From assembly GCF_900107745.1 (NCBI RefSeq), contig NZ_FNRO01000017.1, positions 81,741-145,740 of the forward strand: a DNA stretch of 64,000 bases, read 5' to 3'. Origin of the DNA: Variovorax sp. YR216 (lineage in GTDB: Bacteria > Pseudomonadota > Gammaproteobacteria > Burkholderiales > Burkholderiaceae_C). Below the pieces are notes generated by a model. It did no database searches. It saw only the letters and a list, made by a program, of their open reading frames with translations, and was not told where the DNA came from. Made by a program: the position numbers and the translations under genes. This document shows, one piece after another, positions 30,046 to 37,301 of this stretch. The stretch's first letter is position 1, and every line of letters starts with the position of its first letter.

Positions 30046-30687
30046 ATGATCGATATACGCCGTGTCTTCACCCAGGTCGAGCACATCCACCACGAGTTCG
30101 GCCCCCGTGCCGCAACGCCGCTGGTGCGTGGTGCGATCGCCGCGGTGCTGACCAATCCCTTCGCGGGCCGCTACGAGCCCGACATCCTTCCGATGATGAA
30201 GTTGCTCGATCCGGTGGGCCTCGACATGGCGCACCGGCTACGCGCCGCGATGGACGTGCCGGTCGAGCGCATTGCCACCTACGGCAAGGGCGCGATCGTC
30301 GGTGCGGCCGGCGAACTCGAACACGGCGCGCTCTGGCATGTGCCCGGCGGCTATGCGATGCGCGAGCTGCTCGGCTGGAAGGGCGACCGCGATGCGTACC
30401 GCCAGGGCAAGGCCGAAGAAAAGACCGGGCAGCCCGGCAACGCGCTCGCGATCGTGCCGTCGACCAAGAAGGTCGGCGCGCCCGGCACCACGCTCGATGT
30501 GCCGCTGACGAACATCAACGCGAGCTATGTGCGCGGGCAGTTCGACGCCTTCGAGGTGCGCGTGCCTGGCGCGCCGGCGGCCGACGAGATCGTCTTCATC
30601 CTCGCGATGAGCACCGGCTATCGCGTACACGACCGCGTGGGCGGACTTCGTGCCGAAGACATCAGCAAGTGGGACGGCCTGCGCTGA
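30046..30687 (+). CDS. DUF1185 (amino acid synthesis family) protein, paralogue 1
   Basis: The 213-residue soluble protein belongs to DUF1185/AA_synth: TNPFAGRYEPD near 36, the central YGKGAIVGAAGELEHGA (about 78-94), IVPSTKKVGAPGTTLDVPL (about 137-155) and a final GGLRAEDI. No biochemical role is established for the family. It sits 21 bp after the UPF0280 gene and 43 bp before a clear paralogue, which suggests a two-subunit enzyme or two successive reactions in nicotinate ring breakdown. Confidence 0.78.
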   Translation: MIDIRRVFTQVEHIHHEFGPRAATPLVRGAIAAVLTNPFAGRYEPDILPMMKLLDPVGLDMAHRLRAAMDVPVERIATYGKGAIVGAAGELEHGALWHVPGGYAMRELLGWKGDRDAYRQGKAEEKTGQPGNALAIVPSTKKVGAPGTTLDVPLTNINASYVRGQFDAFEVRVPGAPAADEIVFILAMSTGYRVHDRVGGLRAEDISKWDGLR

Positions 30688-30730
30688 GCCAATCCCTTTC
30701 GCATCCAGAGACAGACAAGGAACAGAACCC

Positions 30731-31315
30731 ATGAGTGCCAACATCCGCAAGCTCGTCGTGCAGGTCGATGAGACCCGCAAGGAAATGGGCAAGACCATCG
30801 AGCCGCCCACGCGCCGCGCCGTCGCGATCGCGGTGATCGAGAACCCCTACGCAGGCCGCTACAGCGAGTCGCTCGACGAGCTCATCAGTATCGGCGAAGA
30901 GCTCGGCGCATTGCTCGGGCAGAAGGCCGTTGCCGCGCTCGGCATCGAGCCCGGCCAGGCCCAGAGCTACGGCAAGGCCGCGATCGTCGGCGAGTCCGGC
31001 GAGCTGGAGCACGCCGCTGCGATCCTGCACCCCAAGCTCGGCGCACCGCTGCGCGTGGCGGTGGAGAAGGGCGCCGCGCTGGTGCCGTCGGCCAAGAAGC
31101 GCGGCACGCTCGGCACCGCGATCGACGTGCCGCTCGGCCACAAGGATGCCGCCTTCGTGCGCAGCCATTTCGATGCCATCGAAGCGCGCGTGTCGGATGC
31201 ACCGCGCGCCAACGAGATCGTCGTCGCGGTCGCGGTGACCGACAGCGGCCGTCCGCTGCCCCGCATCGGTGGCCTGCAAGTGTCTGAAATCAAGGGCGTC
31301 GACGGTCTCCGTTGA
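30731..31315 (+). CDS. DUF1185 (amino acid synthesis family) protein, paralogue 2
   Basis: The 194-residue product shares the motifs of its neighbour: ENPYAGRY near 37, YGKAAIVGESGELEHAA (about 80-96), LVPSAKKRGTLGTAIDVPL (about 117-135) and GGLQVSEI at the end, but lacks about 20 residues of the middle insert found in paralogue 1. AAGGAACAG before ATG 30731 is a good ribosome site. Function unknown; retention of both copies in one operon argues for non-redundant or heteromeric roles. Confidence 0.8.
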   Translation: MSANIRKLVVQVDETRKEMGKTIEPPTRRAVAIAVIENPYAGRYSESLDELISIGEELGALLGQKAVAALGIEPGQAQSYGKAAIVGESGELEHAAAILHPKLGAPLRVAVEKGAALVPSAKKRGTLGTAIDVPLGHKDAAFVRSHFDAIEARVSDAPRANEIVVAVAVTDSGRPLPRIGGLQVSEIKGVDGLR

Positions 31316-31364
31316 GCCGCATGCCACCATTCGTTTCTCTGCAATAAACCCCGAGGAGTTTTCG

Positions 31365-32576
31365 ATGACCCCACTGCGTTTCGCCTTCACCGCGGCCGCC
31401 GTCGCCACGCTCGTCACCGCCCTTGTCCCTGCGCATGCGCAGGGCGTGATCAAGATCGGCGAGATCAACAGCTACAAGGCACAGCCGGCCTTCCTCGAGC
31501 CCTACAAGAAGGGGATGGAGCTCGCGGTCGACGAGATCAATGCCGCGGGCGGCGTCAACGGCAAGAAGATCGAGTTGATCAGCCGCGACGACAACGCCAA
31601 CCCCGGCGATGCGGTGCGCGTGGCCGAAGAGCTGGTGTCGCGCGAGAAGGTCGACATCCTCGCGGGCACCTTCCTGTCGAACACTGGCCTGGCCGTCGCC
31701 GACTTCGCCAAGCAGAAGAAGTTCTTCTTCCTCGCCGGCGAGCCGCTGACCGACAAGCTCACCTGGCAGGGCGGCAACGCCTACACCGTGCGCCTGCGCC
31801 CCGGCACCTACATGCAGGCAGCGATGCTCGTGCCCGAGGCCGCCAAGCTCAAGAAGAAGCGCTGGGCCGTCGTGTACCCCAACTACGAGTACGGCCAGTC
31901 GGCGGTTGCTGCGTTCAAGCAGTTGCTCAAGGCTGCGCAACCCGATGTCGAGTTCGTCGCCGAACAGGCCACGCCGCTCGGCAAGGTCGATGCGGGCAGC
32001 GTGGTGCAGGCGCTTGCGGATGCCAAGCCCGATGCGATCTTCAACGTGCTGTTCGGCGCCGACCTCTCCAAGTTCGTGCGCGAAGGCAACACGCGCGGCC
32101 TCTTCAAGGACCGTGACGTGGTCAGCGTGCTGACCGGCGAACCCGAGTACATGGACCCGCTGAAGGACGAAGCGCCCACCGGCTGGATCGTGACCGGGTA
32201 CCCGTGGTACGGCATCACCACGGCCGACCACAAGAAGTTCGAACAGGCCTACCAGACCAAGTTCAAGGACTACCCGCGCCTCGGCTCGGTGGTGGGCTAC
32301 AGCATGATCAAGTCGGCCGCCGCGGGCATCGCCAAGGCCAAGAGCACCGAGCCTGACAAGCTGGTCGCGGCCTTCAAGGGCCTGCAGGTGGACACGCCCT
32401 TCGGCAAGATCACCTACCGCGCCGAGGACAACCAGTCCACCATGGGCGCGTTCGTCGGCCGCACCAAGAACGAAGGCGGCAAGGGCGTGATGGTCGACTA
32501 CGTCTACCTCGACGGGGCCGACGCGAAGTACCAGCCTTCCGCTGCCGAGATCAAGAAGTCCCGCGCGGCGGACTGA
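31365..32576 (+). CDS. branched-chain-type ABC transporter, periplasmic binding protein
   Basis: Start at ATG 31365, preceded by CGAGGAGT. The 403-residue protein has a signal peptide (MTPLRFAFTAAAVATLVTAL..AHA, cut near 26) and a Peripla_BP_6/LivK fold (IKIGEINSYKAQPAFLEPY; then GKKIELISRDDNANPGDAV). It feeds the LivHM/LivG/LivF proteins encoded next. Given the flanking nicotinamidase and NicAB, the likely ligand is nicotinate or a related ring acid; the family also binds aromatic acids and amino acids. Confidence 0.88.
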   Translation: MTPLRFAFTAAAVATLVTALVPAHAQGVIKIGEINSYKAQPAFLEPYKKGMELAVDEINAAGGVNGKKIELISRDDNANPGDAVRVAEELVSREKVDILAGTFLSNTGLAVADFAKQKKFFFLAGEPLTDKLTWQGGNAYTVRLRPGTYMQAAMLVPEAAKLKKKRWAVVYPNYEYGQSAVAAFKQLLKAAQPDVEFVAEQATPLGKVDAGSVVQALADAKPDAIFNVLFGADLSKFVREGNTRGLFKDRDVVSVLTGEPEYMDPLKDEAPTGWIVTGYPWYGITTADHKKFEQAYQTKFKDYPRLGSVVGYSMIKSAAAGIAKAKSTEPDKLVAAFKGLQVDTPFGKITYRAEDNQSTMGAFVGRTKNEGGKGVMVDYVYLDGADAKYQPSAAEIKKSRAAD

Positions 32577-32600
32577 CTGAGCAAGTGAGGCGAACGGGTC

Positions 32601-34517
32601 ATGAGCTTCTCCGGTTTCATCGTCCAGCTTCTCAACGGGCTGGCGAGCGCGTCGTCGCTGTTTCTCGTCGCGGCGGGGTTGTCGCTGATCTTCGGCGTCA
32701 CGCGCATCGTGAACTTCGCGCATGGCTCGTTCTTCATGGTCGGCATCTATGTCGCCTACACGCTGGTCGACCGGCTGGGCGGCGGCATGGGCTTCTGGCC
32801 CGCGCTGGTGCTTGCGGCGATCGCGGTCGGCGTGCTCGGCGCATTGATCGAGGTGGTGCTGCTTCGGCGTATCTACAAGGCGCCGGAACTCTTCCAGCTG
32901 CTCGCGACCTTCGCGCTCGTCCTCGTCATCAAGGACGCGGTGCTGTGGTTCTGGGGGCCGGACGAACTGCTTGGCCCGCGCGCGCCGGGGCTCGCGGGCT
33001 CGGTGTCGATCCTCGGGCGGCAGTTTCCTTCGTATGACCTGTTCCTGATCGTCGTCGGGCCGGTGGTGCTCGGCCTAGTGTGGATGCTGCTCACGCGCAC
33101 GCGCTTCGGCACGTTGGTGCGCGCCGCGACGCAGGACCGCGAGATGGTCAGCGCGCTCGGCGTCAACCAGGCGTGGCTCTTCACGGCGGTGTTCGCGCTC
33201 GGCGCGCTGCTGGCGGGACTCGGCGGTGCGCTGCAACTGCCGCGCGAGCCCGCGACGCTGGAGATGGACCTCAACACCATCGGCGCGGCCTTCGTGGTCG
33301 TGGTGGTGGGCGGCATGGGCTCGATCCCCGGTGCCTACGTCGCCGCGCTGCTCATCGCCGAGATCAAGGCGATCTGCATCTGGCTCGGCGTGGTCGATGT
33401 GTTCGGGCTCAGCGTGTCGTTCTCGAAGCTCACGCTGGTGGTCGACTTCCTCGTCATGGCGGTGGTGCTCGTGTGGCGTCCGTGGGGGCTGTTCGGCCGG
33501 CCGCAGGCGCCGAGCCGCTACGTCGGCATGCAGGAAGAGCCGCTGCGCCGCCCGAGCAAGATCTATCTCATCGCCGCGGCCGTGTTCGGGCTGGTGCTCG
33601 CCGCCATGCCGCTGATCACGGCCGACTCGCCCTACACCACGGTGCTGATGATCGACCTGATGATCGCGGCGCTGTTCGCGACCAGCCTGCACTTCATCAT
33701 GGGCCCGGCGGGCATGCATTCCTTCGGCCACGCGGCGTACTTCGGCCTCGGTGCCTACGGCGCCGCGCTGCTGGTGCGCGCGAGCGGCATGCCGATGGAG
33801 CTTGCGCTCATCGTCGCGCCGCTGGTGGCCGCGGTTGGCGCATTCGTCTTCGGATGGTTCGCGGTGCGGCTCTCTGGCGTGTACCTCGCGATGCTCACGC
33901 TGGCCTTTTCGCAGATCACCTGGGCCGTCACCTACCAGTGGGACAGCTTCACCGGCGGCAGCAATGGCCTGACCGGCGTGTGGCCTTCCGCGTGGCTGTC
34001 GGACAAGCGGGCCTACTACTGGCTCACGCTGCTGCTGGTCGGCGCGGGCGTGCTGTGGCTGCGCCGGGTGCTTTTCTCGCCCTTCGGCTATACGCTGCGC
34101 GCGGGCCGCGACTCGGTGCTGCGCGCGGATGCGATCGGCATCGACGTCAAGCGGATGCAGTGGGCCGCGTTCGTGATCGCGGGCGTTGCCGCCGGTCTCG
34201 CCGGCGCGCTCTACGCGTTTTCCAAGGGCAGCATCTCGCCGGAATCGCTCAGCGTGGGCAAGTCGGTCGACGGCCTCGTGATGGTGCTGCTCGGCGGCAT
34301 CCAGACGCTGGCCGGTCCGGTGGTCGGCGCGGTGACCTTCACCTGGCTGCACGACACTGTCGCGCGCAACACCGACTACTGGCGCGCCATGCTGGGCGGG
34401 ATCATCCTGCTGCTGGTGCTGCTGTTCCCGCAGGGCATCGCCGGCTTCGCCAAGCAGCTCTTCGATCGCAAGCGGCACGCCGAGGAGGCCGCCGAACTCA
34501 AGGAAGCGAAGGCATGA
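32601..34517 (+). CDS. fused LivH-LivM ABC transporter permease
   Basis: The 638-residue membrane protein joins two branched-chain-type permease halves: LivH-like at about 1-290 (NGLASASSLFLVAAGLSLIF, then GAFVVVVVGGMGSIPGAYVA) and LivM-like at about 320-625 (LHFIMGPAGMHSFGHAAYFG, then VDGLVMVLLGGIQTLAGPVV). One polypeptide thus supplies the whole membrane channel. Such fusions are known in Comamonadaceae. Its stop overlaps the start of livG (ATGA), so the importer subunits are coupled. Confidence 0.92.
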   Translation: MSFSGFIVQLLNGLASASSLFLVAAGLSLIFGVTRIVNFAHGSFFMVGIYVAYTLVDRLGGGMGFWPALVLAAIAVGVLGALIEVVLLRRIYKAPELFQLLATFALVLVIKDAVLWFWGPDELLGPRAPGLAGSVSILGRQFPSYDLFLIVVGPVVLGLVWMLLTRTRFGTLVRAATQDREMVSALGVNQAWLFTAVFALGALLAGLGGALQLPREPATLEMDLNTIGAAFVVVVVGGMGSIPGAYVAALLIAEIKAICIWLGVVDVFGLSVSFSKLTLVVDFLVMAVVLVWRPWGLFGRPQAPSRYVGMQEEPLRRPSKIYLIAAAVFGLVLAAMPLITADSPYTTVLMIDLMIAALFATSLHFIMGPAGMHSFGHAAYFGLGAYGAALLVRASGMPMELALIVAPLVAAVGAFVFGWFAVRLSGVYLAMLTLAFSQITWAVTYQWDSFTGGSNGLTGVWPSAWLSDKRAYYWLTLLLVGAGVLWLRRVLFSPFGYTLRAGRDSVLRADAIGIDVKRMQWAAFVIAGVAAGLAGALYAFSKGSISPESLSVGKSVDGLVMVLLGGIQTLAGPVVGAVTFTWLHDTVARNTDYWRAMLGGIILLLVLLFPQGIAGFAKQLFDRKRHAEEAAELKEAKA

Positions 34518-35317
34518 GCCTCCTGAAAGTCACTGAACTCGGCAAGTCCTTCGGCGGCGTGAAAGCCGTCGACGGCATCAGCTTCGATCTCGCGCCGGGC
34601 GAACTGCTGGCGCTGATCGGTCCGAATGGCGCGGGCAAGTCCACCACCTTCAACATGGTCAACGGGCAGCTCAAGGCCGATCGCGGCTCGATCCTGCTCG
34701 ATGGCCAGGAACTCGTCGGCAAGAAGCCGCGCGAGATCTGGCGCCTGGGCGTGGGCCGCACCTTCCAGATCGCGGAGACGTTTGCCTCGCTCACCGTGGT
34801 CGAGAACGTGCAGATGGCGCTGCTATCGCACGACCACAAGCTGTTCTCCACCTGGCGGCGCGCGGCCGATCACAAGCGCGACGAGGCGCTCGCGCTGCTC
34901 GACCAGGTCGGCATGAAGTCGCAGGCCGACCGGCCGTGCAGCGTGCTCGCATACGGCGACGTGAAGCGGGTTGAACTCGCGATCGCGATGGCCAACAGCC
35001 CGAAGCTGCTGCTGATGGACGAGCCCACCGCCGGCATGGCGCCGAAGGAGCGCAACTCGCTCATGGCGCTGACCAAGCAGCTCGTCATCGATCGCGGCAT
35101 GGCGGTGCTCTTCACCGAGCACAGCATGGACGTGGTGTTCGCGTACGCCGACCGCATGATCGTGCTCGCGCGCGGACGCTTGATTGCGCAGGGCAAGCCG
35201 CTGGAGATCCGGGACCATCCGAAAGTGCAGGAGGTCTACTTCGGCAGCGGCAAGACCTTCGAGAAGATCGCAGAGAAGGCGGCCGCGGTGAATGCGGCTG
35301 TGGGAGAGGCCGCATGA
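34514..35317 (+). CDS. livG: branched-chain-type ABC transporter ATPase LivG
   Basis: The 267-residue ATPase has Walker A GPNGAGKSTTF (about 37-47), Q-loop RTFQIAETFASLTVVEN, the signature region LAYGDVKRVELAIAMA (a Y/GD variant of LSGG, common in LivG-like proteins), Walker B LLLMDEPTAGMAP and the TEHSMDVVF switch His. It pairs with LivF at 35314 to drive the fused permease. Overlaps both neighbours by 4 bp. Confidence 0.93.
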   Translation: MSLLKVTELGKSFGGVKAVDGISFDLAPGELLALIGPNGAGKSTTFNMVNGQLKADRGSILLDGQELVGKKPREIWRLGVGRTFQIAETFASLTVVENVQMALLSHDHKLFSTWRRAADHKRDEALALLDQVGMKSQADRPCSVLAYGDVKRVELAIAMANSPKLLLMDEPTAGMAPKERNSLMALTKQLVIDRGMAVLFTEHSMDVVFAYADRMIVLARGRLIAQGKPLEIRDHPKVQEVYFGSGKTFEKIAEKAAAVNAAVGEAA

Positions 35318-36048
35318 GCTCGCATGAAATGTTGCTCGAAGCCAAGGCCCTGTGCGCCTGGTACGGCGCGGCGCAGATCCTCTACGACGTGGACCTCGAA
35401 GTGCGCCGGGGCGAAGTGGTCGCGCTGATGGGCCGCAACGGCGCGGGCAAGTCCACCACGCTCAAGGCGTTGATCGGCATGCTGGCCAAGCGTCGCGGTG
35501 CGGTGCGATTCCTCGGCCACGACATCTCGAAGGCCGAGCCGCATCACGCGGCGCGCCTCGGCCTCGGCTTCGTCCCCGAAGACCGGCGCGTGTTCACCGA
35601 CCTCAGCGTGATGGAGAACCTCGAAGTCGGCAAGCAGGCCGCGCGCCGCTGGAGCGATGGCACGGATGCCCCGCTGTGGACGCCCGAGCGCCTGTTCAAG
35701 CTATTCCCGAACCTCGGCGAGATGCCCAACCGCCCCGGCGGCCGCATGAGCGGCGGGGAGCAGCAGATGCTCACCGTGGCGCGCACGCTGATGGGCAACC
35801 CGTATCTCGTGCTGCTCGACGAACCCTCCGAAGGCGTCGCACCGGTCATCGTCGAGCAGATGGCGAACATGATCCTGGAGCTCAAGGCGCAGGGCGTGAG
35901 CATCCTGCTGTCGGAGCAGAACATGCATTTCGCCGAGCTGGTGTCGGACCGCGCGTACGTGCTCGAGAAGGGCCAGATCCGCTACCAGGCCACCATGTCC
36001 GAGCTCGCTGCAAACGACGAAGTGCGGCGTGCCTATCTGAGCGTTTGA
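35314..36048 (+). CDS. livF: branched-chain-type ABC transporter ATPase LivF
   Basis: The 244-residue ATPase has Walker A GRNGAGKSTTLK (about 37-48), VPEDRRVFTDLSVMENL, the signature MSGGEQQMLTVARTL, Walker B LVLLDEPSEGVAP and SEQNMHFAEL. It is the second ATPase of the importer. The next gene, the Tat-exported nicotinamidase, follows after 28 bp, linking the importer to nicotinamide deamidation. Confidence 0.93.
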   Translation: MSSHEMLLEAKALCAWYGAAQILYDVDLEVRRGEVVALMGRNGAGKSTTLKALIGMLAKRRGAVRFLGHDISKAEPHHAARLGLGFVPEDRRVFTDLSVMENLEVGKQAARRWSDGTDAPLWTPERLFKLFPNLGEMPNRPGGRMSGGEQQMLTVARTLMGNPYLVLLDEPSEGVAPVIVEQMANMILELKAQGVSILLSEQNMHFAELVSDRAYVLEKGQIRYQATMSELAANDEVRRAYLSV

Positions 36049-36076
36049 ATCCTTTCATCAACCCGAGGAGCGAAAC

Positions 36077-36808
36077 ATGCACAACACCCAACGCAGATCC
36101 CTCTTGAAGTCGGCCGCAGCCCTGGGGCTGATCGGCGGTCTCGGCGCTTCGGCGCCGCTGTTCGCGGCGGCCAGGATCAAGCCCGGCGCCAACGCGGCGC
36201 TGATCGTGGTCGATGTGCAGAACTGCTTCGTCGACGGCGGCACGCTGCCGGTGAAGGGCGGTGCGGAAGTGGTGCCGCTGATCAACAAGCTCGCGGGCTC
36301 GTTCGAGAACATCGTGGTCACGCAGGACTGGCACACGCAAGGCCATGCGTCGTTCGCCAGCGCGCACGAGGGCAAGAAGCCGTTCGAATCCACCAAGCTG
36401 AGCTATGGCCAGCAGGTGCTGTGGCCCGACCACTGCGTGCAGGGGACCGACGATGCCGCGCTCCACAAGGACCTGAAGCTGCCGACCGCGCAGATCATCA
36501 TCCGCAAGGGCTTCCACAAGGACATGGACAGCTACTCGGCGTTCGAGGAAGCGGATCACAAGACCGCGACCGGTCTCGGCGGCTACCTCAAGGCGCGCGG
36601 CATCAAGACGGTGTTCGTGACCGGGCTGGCCACCGACTTCTGCGTGGCATGGACCGCGATGGATGCGCGCAAGGCCGGCTTCAATGTCTACGTGATCGAG
36701 GACGCCACGCGCGCCATCGATCTCAACGGCTCGCTCGCTGCGGCGTGGAAGCAGATGAGTGCGAAGGGCGTCAAGCGCATCCAGTCCTCCGACATCGAGA
36801 CCGTCTGA
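36077..36808 (+). CDS. nicotinamidase (PncA/isochorismatase family) with Tat signal peptide
   Basis: The 243-residue product begins MHNTQRRSLLKSAAALGL, a twin-arginine signal, with a hydrophobic stretch to about residue 30. The mature part is PncA-like: catalytic D46 (VVDVQNCF), K144 (IIIRKGFHKD) and C189 (GLATDFCVAW), plus the metal-binding QDWHTQGHASF. PncA hydrolyses nicotinamide to nicotinate and ammonia, normally in the cytoplasm for NAD salvage. Export to the periplasm, beside a nicotinate hydroxylase and an importer, points to use of external nicotinamide as food. Confidence 0.88.
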   Translation: MHNTQRRSLLKSAAALGLIGGLGASAPLFAAARIKPGANAALIVVDVQNCFVDGGTLPVKGGAEVVPLINKLAGSFENIVVTQDWHTQGHASFASAHEGKKPFESTKLSYGQQVLWPDHCVQGTDDAALHKDLKLPTAQIIIRKGFHKDMDSYSAFEEADHKTATGLGGYLKARGIKTVFVTGLATDFCVAWTAMDARKAGFNVYVIEDATRAIDLNGSLAAAWKQMSAKGVKRIQSSDIETV

Positions 36809-36812
36809 CTCC

Positions 36813-37301
36813 GTGCACCGAACACCCGGGTTCGCACTGACGGTCAACGGAAGCCGCGTCGAGCTGGTCGCGTCCCGCGAGGCGACGCTGCTGCATGTAC
36901 TGCGCAACGACCTGGGGCTCAACGGCCCCAAGTACGGTTGCGGGCTCGGGCAGTGCGGCGCCTGCACCGTGTGGGTCGACGGGGTTGCCGCGCGCTCGTG
37001 TGTGATTCCGGTGCATGGCGTCGCTGGGCGTGAGATCACGACGCTCGAAGGCCTCGGGTCGCGCGCGCGTTGGCATCCGGTGCAGCAGGCCTTCGAAGAC
37101 GCGCAGGCCGCGCAGTGCGGCTACTGCCTCAACGGCATGGTGATGCAGGCGGCCGCGCTGCTCGCGCGCGAGACGAATCCGAGCGAGGCGCGCATCCGCA
37201 GCGAGCTCTCCGGCAACCTGTGCCGTTGCGGCACGCATGTGGAAATCACGGAAGCGGTGCGGCGCGCCGCGCAATCGATGGCCGGAGGCGCCGACTCGTG
37301 A
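36813..37301 (+). CDS. nicA: nicotinate hydroxylase small subunit (2Fe-2S), NicA
   Basis: The 162-residue protein of the xanthine-oxidase group has a plant-type [2Fe-2S] domain (C43, C48, C51, C63: YGCGLGQCGAC) and a second [2Fe-2S] domain in the C-terminal half (CGYCLNG ... LCRCG). It relays electrons from the molybdenum centre of NicB. No signal peptide. GTG at 36813 lies 4 bp after the nicotinamidase gene and the stop overlaps the nicB start by 4 bp. The best-known two-subunit relative is Pseudomonas putida NicAB, which converts nicotinate to 6-hydroxynicotinate. Confidence 0.88.
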   Translation: MHRTPGFALTVNGSRVELVASREATLLHVLRNDLGLNGPKYGCGLGQCGACTVWVDGVAARSCVIPVHGVAGREITTLEGLGSRARWHPVQQAFEDAQAAQCGYCLNGMVMQAAALLARETNPSEARIRSELSGNLCRCGTHVEITEAVRRAAQSMAGGADS

